DNA from: Wurfbainia villosa
Lineage: Eukaryota; Streptophyta; Magnoliopsida; Zingiberales; Zingiberaceae
Direction: 5' to 3'
NCBI GenBank assembly: GCA_025175895.1
Contig: JAKLTH010000238.1
Location: 6,076,001 to 6,140,000, forward strand
Length of the DNA stretch: 64,000 nucleotides
Shown here: positions 47,001 through 58,499 of the stretch, piece after piece
How positions within the stretch are numbered: position 1 is the first letter of the stretch
How the letters are laid out: every line of letters starts with the position of its first letter
Notes under the pieces: generated by a model
What the model was told of the DNA's origin: nothing
Databases searched by the model: none
What the model saw: the letters and a program-made list of their open reading frames with translations, nothing else
Position numbers and translations under genes: made by a program

Positions 47001-50000
47001 ATTTCCCTTTATTTTTAAAATTTTTCTTTTTTGTCTGTCTTCCTCAGTGCTGTGCATCATGATCAATCTTTGTTTTCTTTTCCTCTAACTCCAATGGATA
47101 TTGACGACGATGACAAAACTGGGATAGTCAAAGATAGAGATGTTGTAGATCCAAAGGATGTTTCTCAAGTTTCTAATCCTCAGAGTATGATTTATATGAA
47201 AGAGTACAACATTCAGACTCCTGATCTCAATGAAATTTTTTCTCCTGGTGATCCTGCTGAAGATGCTTCTAGAGAACCTACTCAAACACTCATTTCATCA
47301 AGTGCTGATGGTGTTTCATCAACAGTTGCTGATTTTACTCATGCTGCTCCAACTGATGGTTCGAGGGAGGACATATTATCAGGCGACATACATGAAGTTC
47401 CTGATACAAGTACCCATCCAGACCCTTCGCATTCGAGCTGTACAGAGGTGAGTAGGCCTGATTCTTCATTACAGACTGGGCATCCAGAATTAGTGAATTA
47501 TGAGATGCATGGTGCAAATGGGGTCCTTGATTCAGGAAATATAGTGCAAGCTCCACCTTTATCTTTTTCAGAACCTTCCCAACATAGGGAACAAGTAGTT
47601 TCGACTAATGAAACTCAAATGGAATATGAACAGAAGAGTGTGAGTGATTTTCAGGATAGATGCATTTGTGGTCGAAAGAAATTTGCTGCAGTTGATGAAC
47701 AAATGGAAAACCATATGGAGCCAATACATTCTGAATCAGCTCAAGTTGAAGGTTTGAAATCCTGCGATGCTCCACACGAGACAATTCCTTCCATATCTCC
47801 TCATAAAATATCGCCAATTGATGCTGAAATATTTGTAACTCCCAAAACATCTGATGAAAATTCACATGGATCTGATTTGGCTTGTGCCAAAAATAGCAAT
47901 TTGTGTGCAGCTGAAGCTCAGCCATCAGGATGTCTGAGTGCAGAACATGTAGAAGTCAGTCCAAGCCTCAATGTAAATTCATCTGCATTCGGTTCAGATA
48001 TGCATTTGTTATCCTCTACTTCACAGGTCAATGAAGCAAATGAAGTCTCTCAACGAGATGAAACTTTAACACAAAATGTTTCTGGAGTTTCAGTTGAAGA
48101 GTCTGTTGTTCCTTCAAACTCGCTGAGGGAAGAGAATAAGCTGCATAAAAATGACTCTTCTTTTGAGCTGCATGGTTTGTGTCTTGTAAATCTCCTTCCA
48201 ATAAGCTAGTCCTTTCTAAAGTATTGACTCTTTTTTTCTTTCTTTCCAGGAAATGATTCTCTCTTACCTAATTCTGCAGATGCTGAATTAGAGTTGCATC
48301 AGAACCCACATGACCTATTGACAGAATATGCCATGGATAACCACAGAAATGGGTTATTGGCTGATCCATGCCAGAAAGACACAGATAAGAATCAGTTGAA
48401 TTGCTCTGCAAGCTCTGAGTTCCCTGAACCTGAAAAAATGCTCTTAGCACCGGCTGGGGATGGTGATCAAACAAATGAATTAAGTCAGGTAACTGAAGAA
48501 AAAGGGGTGATAGAGTCTGATGGTAGTGTTAATAGGATCACCAGTCTCTCTGGGAAAAAGCGTCGAATAATGGAAACTACATCAGCTTGGCAAAATGACA
48601 GCTCCGGCATAGTGTCTGGCAGATCACAATCTAGAAAAAACATTGAATATATTCCAGATGATAATGATGTGCTAGCTTCTATTTTAGGTATACAAATGGT
48701 TTTGTGTTTATTTTCTTTTTCAATCTTAGAGAATCTGTCCTTCAGGCAAGCTTGTAGTCAAACTATTCCAATGTTTTGTCAAGACATTTCATGTTATCAG
48801 ACTTCTATCCAAATTACTACTCATATTCATGTTGAAGTTTTTATGAAACTTCATGTTTATTTCAGTTGGCAAAAGGACTCCACTTATGAGGATAGGACCT
48901 ACACCTACGCTGAAAGAAACTTCGCTAAAACGTCCTAAACTAACACCTAGATTGAGCATGCTGAAGAGGAAGGTGCTTTTGGATGATACAACAGTCTTAC
49001 ATGCTGAGTATGTTTTCTTTACATTTCTTTTTGTATTTTCATATCTGACTTTCCATAAATCCCTGATTATGCAAAGGTAATTTTTTTACCAAAGTTTCTA
49101 GAAAATTTGCATCAAATGACCAAATTTTATTTTGACTACTTGCATGAAATTTTCAAAAGGATCAGAATAGCAAGAAATGTTACTAGGGTATTATTAGTCA
49201 TATCTTTTCAAGTTAGTATTGAATGACTTAGAAAATCATTTATCATGATATTGAAAAAAAAAAAAATCTGATCGAAGGATAAGTACTCTAATTCTCTTAT
49301 ATAAAAATAAGAAAGATATACAAACTTGTGCAAACTATAAGGGTATTAAACTAATGAGTCTTGCCATGAAATTTTAGGAAAGAATAATAGAAAAAAGGTT
49401 AAGGAAGGAGACTGATTTTTTAAAATCAATTTGGATTCATATCTTGAAGGTCGATAATCGAAGCTATATATCTTCTCAGGCAACTAATTGAAAAGTATCT
49501 AGAGCAAAAGCAAGATCTACACATGATATTCATTGAATTAAAAAAAAACTTATGACAGAGTCCCAAGAGAAATTATATGGAGAATTCTAGAAAAAATAGG
49601 AGTTAGCGTAGCATATATTAGACTAATTAAGGATATATACAAGGAAGTAACGACCAGAGTGAAGATTTCAGCCGGATTAACTGAAGTATTTCTAATAAAG
49701 ATAGAGTTACATCAAGGATTAACTCTAAGTCCTTATCTTTTTACATTAATTACGGACGAACTTATTAGACACGTTCAAGCCACAATATCATGGTGCATGT
49801 TGTTTGCAAATGATATTATTTTTGGTAGATGAGATACATAAAAGAGTAAATGTTAAACTAGAATATTGACGGTAAACACTAAAAGTGAAAGGTTTTGGAC
49901 TTAGTATAGTAGACAAAATATATGAAATTTAAGTTTAACAATATCAGACGTAATAAACAAATGTTAAAATAGGAGACGACGAGTTATCTGGAATTGAGAG

Positions 50001-53000
50001 CTTAGTAGTTAGGATCATTTTTGCAAGACGATGAAGAGATTGAGAGAGATGTCTTATATAGAATACAAGCAGAATTGTTGAAATGGAGGAGAGCGTCGGG
50101 TGTTTTATGTGATCGTAAAGTATCTCCGAAACTTAAAAGAAAGTTCTATAAAACAACGGTTAGACCTGTTATATTATATGACACTGAATGTTGGGTTACG
50201 ACTCGAGCCCATGAGCAGAAGATAAGAGTTGCAGAGATAAGGATGTTAAAGTGGATGTGTGGAATAAGAAATAAGAACATTAAAGAGAAAGTCGGAGTTG
50301 CGTTTATTGAGGAAAAACTCCAAAAGACACGTTTAAGGTGGTATGGATATATACTTAAACGATCAATAAATATTCCAGTTAGACGATGTGAAATGATGAC
50401 AAATACGTAAATGAGGAAGAGGAAGATAAAAAAAAGACTTGGTTAACAATGATAAAACAAGATAAAATTTATTTAAGTATAGATGATGATATAGTAGAGG
50501 ATAAAAATCCAATGACGTAAAAGGATCCATATAGTTAACTCTACATAGTGGGATAAAACTTGGTTGATGTTGTTGTATCTTTTCAAGTTAGTCTGTATTG
50601 TTATGAAATCTCGTATTTTCATCACCTTGTGAATATCAGTTTAGGATGTGAGCTATTTGGAAAATAATTAATAATATTTTTTGTCAGTTTTAATGAATAG
50701 ATATCCTTGCTTGGACTGACATGTTATGAGATTTTAGACTCTGGTTAATTAAGTATGTTTGGAATAAATATATTTACACTTATCCATGCTTTGAGGTTAT
50801 TTTGACATTATGCTATATAAGACACAACACAAAAGGTAACGAAGGGAGTAGAAAGTGCAACCTTTATTTAATATTGTTCTGCAGTACCTTTTGGTTTTTT
50901 TAGTTCTGTAATATTTGTGTTAAATGATGAGCTTCCCATGTAGTTGGTGATGCCAAGACAAGCTAAGCATTGGGTCTTAGCCAAATGATCAAGAGCATGA
51001 ATGAGCCCTGGGCCTACAGTTTTGCTCTACTATTTTTTTTTTTTAATCAGGAAGATAATTCATTATATATATTACTAGGTCTTAAATATACACTAGGAGA
51101 CTAGCTATGGACAATGGTGGATGAATATGTTCGACAGAGTTATGATTGATGCATCATTAGTTCAAACTTCAAACCATGTGTTACTTGTCTCTATCATGTC
51201 ATATTAACTGTATCAATAGTTATTAACTTATTTATGTCGGCCATATATCCACATACGGGTTGATCTAGCCTAAGCATTTGAGACATAAAGACTAGATGCT
51301 TGGCAATTTCAAGTGAGGAAAATGTTAATTCAAGTATTGACTAGAATTTAAAATTTAACAGATAAATCCTTCCTAACTTGCATCACCAATAAGTAACCCT
51401 AAAGGCTTGTATTTGCAATGACTAACGGAGACTACTATTAACCCTAAGATGTTCTTTAACTTGGTTGAGCAACTACTAAACTTCCATTACTTGTTATTTA
51501 CAAATTGTTTTATACATGAGTAGCTGAAGCAGCTATATGGAAGCCAGATGGATTTATATACAAACCACATTATAAACAAGAAATAAGAACATATTAACTC
51601 AAGAAGTACAGTCATCTAACTCTCTTCTCTTAGTTTCAGTATGTGTTCAATTTAGTCAGCTAATGTGTTGTATTAAGATAGAAATTCCTTTTTTCTGAAA
51701 ATATATGGAGATATGTCACTTGTTTTTTTTCCCCTTTCCATTTTACATCTTAGCAGCAGATACATTTTCTTCTTTGAGACATTATCTTGCTGTTTTAGTA
51801 CTTTGATGTTCTTTCAAGGTCTAGATCATTAAGAATGTAAATATTTTTTACTGCACATTTACTAATTTCTTTTCATTTTTCCAGTGTAATAAGGCAGCAG
51901 TTAATAAGTACCGACGACATAAAGCGCATGCGGAAGAAGGCACCTTGCACGCGCCCAGAAATTTTGATGATCGAGAGGTGTTCACTAGAAGATGAAATCT
52001 TTAATGAGTTTATAATCACTGGTAAGGTCAATCTTGATATTGGACATTGATTGTCTTTTCCACTTTGCTGATGTTACCCTAGATTTTTAAGTTCTCAGAT
52101 TAGTTTTGACTTTATACTTACTATTGACTTCATTATTGTGAGAAGCTTAATGTCCATATACGATACTTTGGCCAATATGATCGGTGCCTAAGTTTTTTAA
52201 ACATCCGAACAACCATGATGAAAGGCAGTAAACAACTCAACCTAAAGCAATTGGTATACTGGCTAAAAGTTTGGTTTTAGTTCAGAATAATCAATATGTA
52301 GAACCAGAAATCATTTCTGAGATTTGTCCTGAAATGTCCACTTTTATACGCACTGAATCACAGGGAAGTGGGATGTCCTTGACAGGTATTTGTTGGATGA
52401 ATCAAGTTCAGTTAATTTTATTTCTCCATTAGAAGTTCATACATGCTCATTAATTGCTCCTGAATCATGGTTGATTATTAAACTTGAATGATGAAGTGGA
52501 TTTCAAGAAAGTGCAAAAACCAAATATCCATAACTTTGCATGATCTGATGGGATCGATAAAAAAAAGGCCGTGGTGCTAGGCTTGAGAGACAATATGTAT
52601 GATGGAACATTGAAGCATATTTATGTTTATTCTAGAGAAAGCCTTTGGGAATACAATATTACTGCATTTTTTATTAAGCCTTTTATGGTAGTACTGTAAA
52701 TGTACCTCTTATTTCTGAATTTCAGTCTTTACATTGCTCTTGACGTCTGTTTGGTCGCTCTTTCTTCAGGTATGTCATCTGTGCTGAATGATTTGCACAA
52801 ACGAAGATTTCTTCCTGCAATCAGCCAAAACAATTCCTATAATGAACTGCCTAAAGACTCTGATCATTCCAAAGACTTGGAATTTGTTCGGGAAGCTCAG
52901 CAAATAGAAACAACTGAGCAAATTTTAGTTGCACCAGAATACGATGTTGGTGAAACAAGAGCTCCATCATGCCTTTCTTTAACTGAGGGAATGATAATTC

Positions 53001-55483
53001 CTTCTAAAACTGATGATATTTCTTTTCCCGATACCATCAATGATGCTGCTGTAGTTGCAGAAGGTAATGCTGATTACCCACTTTCCATGCAGCAATTAGT
53101 TGACGAAATCGTCCAACCTAGAGATACTTCTTCTGTGATGAACGAGGAGGCACAGCATAGTTTGGAAAATGCTTCTGCTGTAAGTTTAGATTATACCCAT
53201 GATGATTCAAAGGGAAGGATTGTTGAAAACAATGCACTTTCAATTGTGAATGATCCTAGAACGGATACAGGGGCTCATGATTCTAGGCCTCTGGACACTG
53301 CATCCCTAAATGAACAAGAAGATATCAATGTTGTTGCCACGAGCACATGTCCACCGGGTGATGCATCCCTAAATGAACAAGAAGGTATCAACATGGTTGC
53401 CAAAGGTTTAAATTCTGAGGTTTCGGTGTTTGCGGCAGATAATGTATTCCATGAGTCTGATCCTCCTTTGACAACCAATTTATTAACCATTATCTCACAA
53501 GGAAACACTTCTTCCCAAGATGTTATCATGGATGATGCAGTTGATAAATTCCCTGCGACTGTTAATCAATCTGAGAATGGAAGTGTTTTGAATGTTACAG
53601 TGGAGGATGAAGGGCAGAAATCCATCCATAGTGAGGGGAACCTAGCTGCTGGTGATAGCTCCTCAAAAATAACAGAAATGGCTTCTTTATCTCCCACTCG
53701 AGCAAATATTGGAAGTGAAAATGTTCCATCAGCTGTGGGTGAAAACTCTAGTTTTCCAGAATTTAACTTAGAAGGTGGTATGGTTGTTGAAAGCACTCCC
53801 ACGGATGTAGCTACTGCAAAAGATTATAGTGTAAGATCCTGTTTCAATAATGATATGACAATTATGCCTGCATGATAATAGTTTTAAGCTGATTTGGGAG
53901 TAGTTTGTGAATATTTTTCACTAGTCCATTTTTGTCATGTTTTCACTATGCAATATGCATAAAGTTTGCTTGAAAGGATTGCATACTTGCAGTTAGGATT
54001 TTGTACAAGCATGTTGTGTGCTTTTTCTAATTCAATAACCCACTAAATTTTATTGCATTGAGGTCTTCCTGCTGCTGATTCACTGTTTTTTTAATCAACG
54101 CAGGACTTCTGCAGCACAATTGACGACAATGACACAGGTAATCTTTTATTTAATTTCCTCAAGTTTTACAGTTCATTAATTTTCTCTTCGATGTGACCAT
54201 CAAGGTTGTCATGTGAAACATGCCATATACTAATAACCTTCTACCTATGATACCTATACTAACTCAGTAAATCAGTAGACCAATCAGCATGCTATACATA
54301 TTGCTTATACTCTTACGCAGAGGATTTTGATATTTTGATTTATTGGTTTTAATTCAAAGCTGACTTGCTTAGATCAACCCAGTTGTTTTTTGCACTATGA
54401 TACGGTCCAATTTAGTTTAGAAACTGAGTTTTGCTTGTCCAACGGTCTCATACCAAGATTTGTGAGCAAACTAACCATTCTAACTTGGCTCCTTAATGAG
54501 CTAAGTTTGGGCTTTAGTTTTAGGATCCAATAGAAAACTAACCATTTTAGCTAATGAACAAACTTATCTTGTGTTCAAAAGCTAGCTTTAAAACAAGCAC
54601 ATGAACGGGCTGGCTCATTTGAACTTTTCTGCAAACTCAATTGTTCATTTATAGATTCCTAAACGTGACTCTCATAAGAAACCTCATGCATTTTTGACAT
54701 GTCTATGCTCAGTTTACTTTGTTACATGTACATTTGTAGAAGTGTTATTTAAATTTGTAGGGGAGCCAGTATAATTGTTGCCATTAAAACAATGAATAAT
54801 AAAGTTTGTGTTTTGCATAACTTTGTCTTCTATGTTTCCCAGAGTTTCTTAACGTAGACGATGAGGCTGACTATCATGAAGAAGGAGATGATGCCGAGCC
54901 TGCTGAAGATGCATCACTGGATAACAGTGGTTGGTCTTCAAGGACAAGGTGGGTCTTTTTGTAAACCTTTCATGTGTTTTAGTAAGTTTATTGGCTCTGT
55001 ATCCCGACTAAGGCACTAATGAAAATGTATCAGAGGCGTTGCTCGCTACCTGAAAAAAGTGTTCGATGACGAATCTGGGCACGGGAGGAAATCCGTTGCT
55101 ATGGACCTCCTTATCGCACGCAAAAGTCGCAAAGAAGCATCGAGAATGTTCTTCGAAACTCTGGTATACCAATCTCCTTTCTTCTATCTAGCTTTCAAAT
55201 TTAAGCCAGTCACTATCTACATTTCTCCTTGGCACCTTTTTACCACTAGCAAATGCTTCAAGGCTCATAATGTACTATTCCATTGTGATTATCCCAATAC
55301 ATTATGTATGCAATCCTTAGATACACTACCATTTTCTGAATTTTTTTTTTTTTTTTGGTAACTATACAATTTTGGGCCTTGCAGGTTCTGAAAACAAAAG
55401 ATTATATACATGTAGAACAAGAGAACTCTTCCGGGTTCATCACCATACTACCAAGACCAAAGCTTCTGAAAGCAGAGTTCTAA
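38082..55483 (+). CDS. Cohesin kleisin subunit RAD21/SCC1 (sister chromatid cohesion 1 protein 4-like)
   Basis: Kleisin that closes the SMC1-SMC3 cohesin ring and is cut by separase at anaphase. Fourteen exons obey GT/AG and keep frame: 38082-38205, 43195-43453, 44758-44855, 44950-44999, 46286-46356, 47048-48174, 48250-48687, 48866-49007, 51885-52021, 52770-53830, 54104-54137, 54843-54948, 55034-55163, 55385-55483. They total 3876 nt, or 1291 aa. The N-terminal Rad21/Rec8 domain (exons 1-2) begins 'MFYSQFILAKKGPLGTIWIA' and holds 'RIYSRKVNYLF'. Conserved middle segments are 'VDHHVSAKEQITLQDTMDG' (exon 3) and 'KRTPLMRIGPTPTL' (exon 8). The C-terminal winged helix (exons 13-14) has 'HGRKSVAMDLLIARKSRKEA' and ends 'LLKAEF'. 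Exons 6, 7 and 10 code for long acidic, Ser-rich, probably disordered sequence. Exon 10 has a 21-residue tandem duplication. The exon 5 donor (46356/46357) is the least certain junction. Length and exon plan favour the SYN4/RAD21.3 branch. Confidence 0.93.
38900..39890 (+). mobile_element. Ty3/gypsy 5' remnant in cohesin intron 1
   Basis: A PBS-like TTGGTATTAGAGCC (about 39135-39148) follows a probable LTR end 'CATAACA'. About 300 bp later a broken gag reads 'DFPRYDGEGG' and 'WLYRC'-like phrases (about 39450-39500), then 'LKGRCTDMVKMKQ' and 'WIEFKELINP' (39560-39650), as in plant gypsy gag. No pol or second LTR was seen. Confidence 0.6.
40455..42812 (-). mobile_element. 5'-truncated RTE-type LINE in cohesin intron 1
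   Basis: The insertion is flanked by the 19-bp repeat TAAACCTCCTTATATTTCA (40436-40454 and 42813-42831). Read on the minus strand, it ends in a (TTG)n tail (40455-40467), typical of RTE-clade LINEs. The C-terminal reverse-transcriptase-protein part (41028-40513) has 'WATTRAHEQKMRVAEMRMLR' and 'RETRLRWYRHVLRRP'. Further upstream 'SPYLFTLIMNELT' and the polymerase motif appear as F-A-D-N (about 41253-41240) instead of FADD. Frameshifts and stops break the rest, and endonuclease sequence is not recognised. An Au SINE piece is nested at 42086-42156. It lies antisense to the host gene. Confidence 0.88.
42086..42156 (+). mobile_element. 3' piece of an Au SINE nested in the LINE
   Basis: 71 bp with the conserved Au 3' phrases 'GTATACAATGGATTCCTTC', 'CCCCGCG..GCGGGAGCTTCGTGCACC' and GGGTTG, flanked by the perfect 18-bp repeat ATATTTTATTTGATTAAG (42068-42085 and 42157-42174). 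It is 5'-truncated and inserted after the LINE. Confidence 0.85.
46538..46762 (-). mobile_element. SINE, family A, best-preserved copy, in cohesin intron 5
   Basis: A 225-bp antisense insertion flanked by the perfect 17-bp repeat TCATCTGCCAAAACATC (46521-46537 and 46763-46779). On the minus strand it opens GTCCCCACGGGAATGG, then an A box TGGCGTGGTGGTTAAGGC (46749-46732), a B box GGGTCGATTTC (46706-46696), and a body with 'GACCACCACGTCAAGATCC'. It ends '..GGTTCCAACCTTTTGCATA' with no poly(A). The A and B boxes show a tRNA-derived head. Confidence 0.9.
49218..50575 (+). mobile_element. 5'-truncated RTE-type LINE in cohesin intron 8
   Basis: 1358 bp flanked by the perfect 17-bp repeat TATCTTTTCAAGTTAGT (49201-49217 and 50576-50592). 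It is in the same orientation as the host gene. The C-terminal open frame (50021-50410) matches the other LINE ('WVTTRAHEQKIRVAEIRMLK', 'TRLRWYGYILKR'), and 'SPYLFTLITDELI' occurs near 49730. The polymerase motif is F-A-N-D (near 49808). It ends 'GATGTTGTTG', a short TTG tail. Broken by stops, so immobile. Confidence 0.88.
53300..53425 (+). repeat. 63-bp in-frame tandem duplication in cohesin exon 10
   Basis: GCATCCCTAAATGAACAAGA occurs at 53300 and 53363. The protein repeats 'ASLNEQEDINVVA' and 'ASLNEQEGINMVA' 21 residues apart. The frame is kept and the linker region is probably disordered. Confidence 0.85.
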
Positions 55484-55499
55484 TTTATAATGGTGTGCC

Positions 55500-56440
55500 C
55501 GGAAAGCTATGTTCATGTAAATTTCAGCTTTTCATTACATCCATATGCTTACTCCACCCCTATTAATTGTCAAGTCACCCCTTTTTTATATATAAATAAT
55601 ATTTTTGTTGTTTACCCTTTTGCTTCTTGTAAGCTCCTAGTTGGGGTGGAACATAGTTAGCTCATTGTATTATTAGTACACTAATTAAATATTTGTGTCT
55701 GTGTAATTTAAATCATCTCATGGTTGTAGTTAATACAAGTCAAGAGTCTACATATTGCAGCTAGAGATTTGTCATCATCATGAAGCTCGTGTTTATTCTT
55801 TTAGATCATTTCACTAGGCAGATTGCAAGTTCATGGTCGATGAGACATAAATGATCATAAAGATTCAATGAAGAAATAGATAGCACTACGAGAAACTCCA
55901 AGCAGGAAAATGAAACTCTACAATACATTATCGAGCTGAATCAAGGATCATTGAAGCAAACTGAAAACGAAACTCCAAGACATTTTAGGTTTTCAATGGA
56001 AACACACGTTCATTGCGGCAAGAGATCTAGAGAATAGGTCGCAAGATGAGAAAAACATAGAGCGAAGGGTAAAAGGGAAACCTCGATGTGCTTGCGTAAC
56101 AAGGAAGAAAGGGTCGTTGTAGATCTTGGCTGAGTTTCTCATCCCCACGGCGAGTCCGGCGACGCGGCGGCGACCTCAATACCGAGCGGCGGCAGGATCG
56201 TGTGAAGGGGACGGGGGAGCACGGAGACGTAATTTATAGAAATTGCAATTTGTCATATTTATAAAACGCACCCTCCTTTATTTTTAGTGATAGAAAACAC
56301 CTCTTCATTGTCCAATTTATGAGAAAGCACCTCTAATTTTGATGAAATTACTATATATTTTCTCAGAATTTACGGTGTCGTTCTGTGGATTGACTATCAG
56401 TTTGAGGTATGTTTACTTTGATCGAAAAGTGGAGGGATGA
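55500..56440. other. Region 3' of the cohesin gene
   Basis: AT-rich sequence up to about 56080, then a GC-rich island (about 56090-56230). Read on the minus strand, the island looks like a leader followed by 'ATGAGAAACTCAGCC' and a short frame 'MRNSAKIYNDPFFLVTQAHR' ending at a possible GT donor. No further exons were recognised downstream, so it is not called as a gene. Confidence 0.4.
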
Positions 56441-56611
56441 ATTATAGGAGAAAATGGATTTCTAAAATTGAATCATCGAGTTAATTTTCAAATGTTGAAA
56501 TGTTGAATCGTCTACTACGAATGATTTTCGATTTATTCTGATGATCGATGAGAAATTTCTATAGGATTGAATCGATCGGCTTCAAAATTAGTCGAGCTAA
56601 AGATCTTGATA

Positions 56612-56767
56612 AAAAAATTATTATAACCCGGTGCACAAAGCTTCCGTCACGCGGGGTACCGAAGAAGGAATCCATTGTACACAGTCTTACCTTATTTTTT
56701 TTTGCAAGAGGTTGTTTCCATGATTTGAACCTGTGATCTCTTGGTCACAAGGCAACAACTTTATCAA
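56612..56767 (-). mobile_element. Au SINE with target duplication
   Basis: 156 bp flanked by the perfect 18-bp repeat GAGCTAAAGATCTTGATA (56594-56611 and 56768-56785). The minus strand has the tRNA-related 'CACAGGTTCAAATCATGG' B-box region (about 56735-56718) and the Au 3' phrases 'GTGTACAATGGATTCC', 'GGTACCCCGCGTGACGG' and 'AGCTTTGTGCACCGGGTT'. Au is a plant-wide SINE family. Confidence 0.9.
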
Positions 56768-56839
56768 GAGCTAAAGATCTTGATATCTAACAAAATAAAA
56801 AAGTAAATGGATGAAAAATCCAAGGGAGTTGAATTTGTC

Positions 56840-57005
56840 TAAGGTGCTAAGGATCTCGATGTGAGATTTAAAATTTTCATTTGGATTCAAAAAGGTCTAT
56901 GTCATTTGTGGTCAACGAATCAAGATATAGCCTCCATAATTTATCTCCTTTCACTATCATCGATGAAAGACACTAGGATGAACATAATGGTCTTTTTGCT
57001 ATAAA
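56840..57005 (+). mobile_element. Relative of SINE family B
   Basis: The phrases 'TAAAATTTTCATTTGGATTC', 'GTCTATGTCATTTGTGGTCAA', 'CCTCCATAATTTATCTCCTTTC' and 'GAACATAATGGTCTTTTT' follow the same order as in 1840-1970. No target duplication was seen and the boxes are lost. Confidence 0.45.
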
Positions 57006-57095
57006 CAACAATACAAGTAGTTTATAGGCAAATAAATTTTATTGCACTTGCACGAGTTGTTGCCTAATAGACCCATGTTAGTTACCCTTGTTTAT

Positions 57096-57923
57096 AGTTG
57101 CCTTGTATTAAATCCCATATTGGAAGTACAATCAAGAGTTCTACCTCGAATATACATAGAAAAGATCATAAATTTATAAGAGAAAAATATATATTCATTG
57201 AAATGAGATCTTCTGGATAGAAGCCTAAAAATAAAACTATAAGAGTTTAAGTTCAAAGTGAACAATATCATACCATTGTTGAGATATATAAATTTTATCA
57301 ATCTTAACAATTGATATTAAAGTCATGGTCCAAGTCAAGCCATGTAAGTGGAATAGTAATCTTGAATGAAAGAAGTAGAGACTCTCATGTCTAAATCAAA
57401 AGGGTCAAATATCATCAGGAAAATTAGACCACTAATAAGAAGACCTGGTGGGTCAAAACTAGACAGAAGTTTAGTTTGGTCAAAAAGCTTAGTGAGTTAG
57501 ATACCAGATAGGAAATCCACTTGAATCAGAAAGATCGGACAACTAACAGAAAAACCTAGTGGATTAGACACAAGGTATGAAACTTAGTTGGGTCAAGGAA
57601 AACTTGATAGATTGAGAATCAGATATCAAGCAGAGAAAATCTTTCGAGAATAAATGAACTTGAAGGGGAGGGTCTGATATAATCCTTCATTTGAGAGGGG
57701 GGTTGTTGGCAGTACAATCAAAATTTCACATTGGAAAGACATGAAAAAAATCATAAAGAATTAAGCCCAAAGAGAATAATATATTAACTTATAAGATGAA
57801 AAAATATTTCTATTGGTATAAGACCTTTTGAGTGAAAATTTAAAATAAAATCACGAGGGATTAGGCTTAAAGTGAACAATATTATACTACGACGAAGATA
57901 TATAAATTTTATCATTCCTAACA
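57096..57923 (+). mobile_element. TRIM-like miniature LTR element, copy 3
   Basis: Terminal repeats at about 57096-57309 and 57714-57923 (the second starts TGTTGGCAGTACAATCAAAA and ends 'CATTCCTAACA'). A PBS-like 'TTGATATTAAAGTCATGG' follows the first. The PPT GAGAGGGGGGT precedes the second. The 400-bp interior is non-coding and made of degenerate repeats of a 'GGTCAA..AGACTAATAAGAAGACCTGGTGG'-like unit, matching the interior of copies 1 and 2. Confidence 0.75.
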
Positions 57924-58499
57924 TCCGAAATATCAAATTTCAAGGGATTTCCTACATCCGAATTAGGAAATCTTGCATAGATAGGTTTGCACTCGATTGA
58001 ACTTAATATCAAGTTGCTAATGTAGTGTTTGGTTTGTAGAAATTTTTTTATTTTTCATTTTTATTTTCTGAGAAAATAAAAAAATAATATTTGGTTGGCG
58101 TTTTTCATTTTCATTTTCTGAGATAATTTTTTTTTTTAAATTGAAAAACAAAAAAAACTATTTTTTTATTTTTCAAAAAATAGAAAACGCGGACCTAACC
58201 AAACAACCCCTAAGTGACGTTCGGAAAAAATTTAGAACTCAAACTATTTATTTTGACCACTTTCTTTGAAGGTAAATTCACTAAATACTTATGTTTGGTT
58301 TAAATTTATAATAGGTTTTAAACAATTTCGATTTATAAAATAAAGACTCAATTTAAACTAATAATTATTTTAATTATCTGATTAAAATATTATTGACTTT
58401 TATACTATAAAAGACGGCCAATATATCCTACACTAGCTAACAGTGAACAGTCGACTCCGTGTCTATCCATTCATCCGTCCTCCCCCCTCTAGTAAACAG
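57924..58499. other. Intergenic; holds an AT-rich MITE-like element
   Basis: No gene. The MITE-like element at 58025-58210 is listed separately. Confidence 0.5.
58025..58210. mobile_element. AT-rich MITE-like element, copy 2
   Basis: Ends GTGTTTGGTTTG and AACCAAACAACCCC are inverted relative to each other. The interior is mirrored A/T tracts with 'TTTGGTTGGCGTTTTTCATTTT', in pieces shared with copies at 369 and 62548. Confidence 0.5.
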
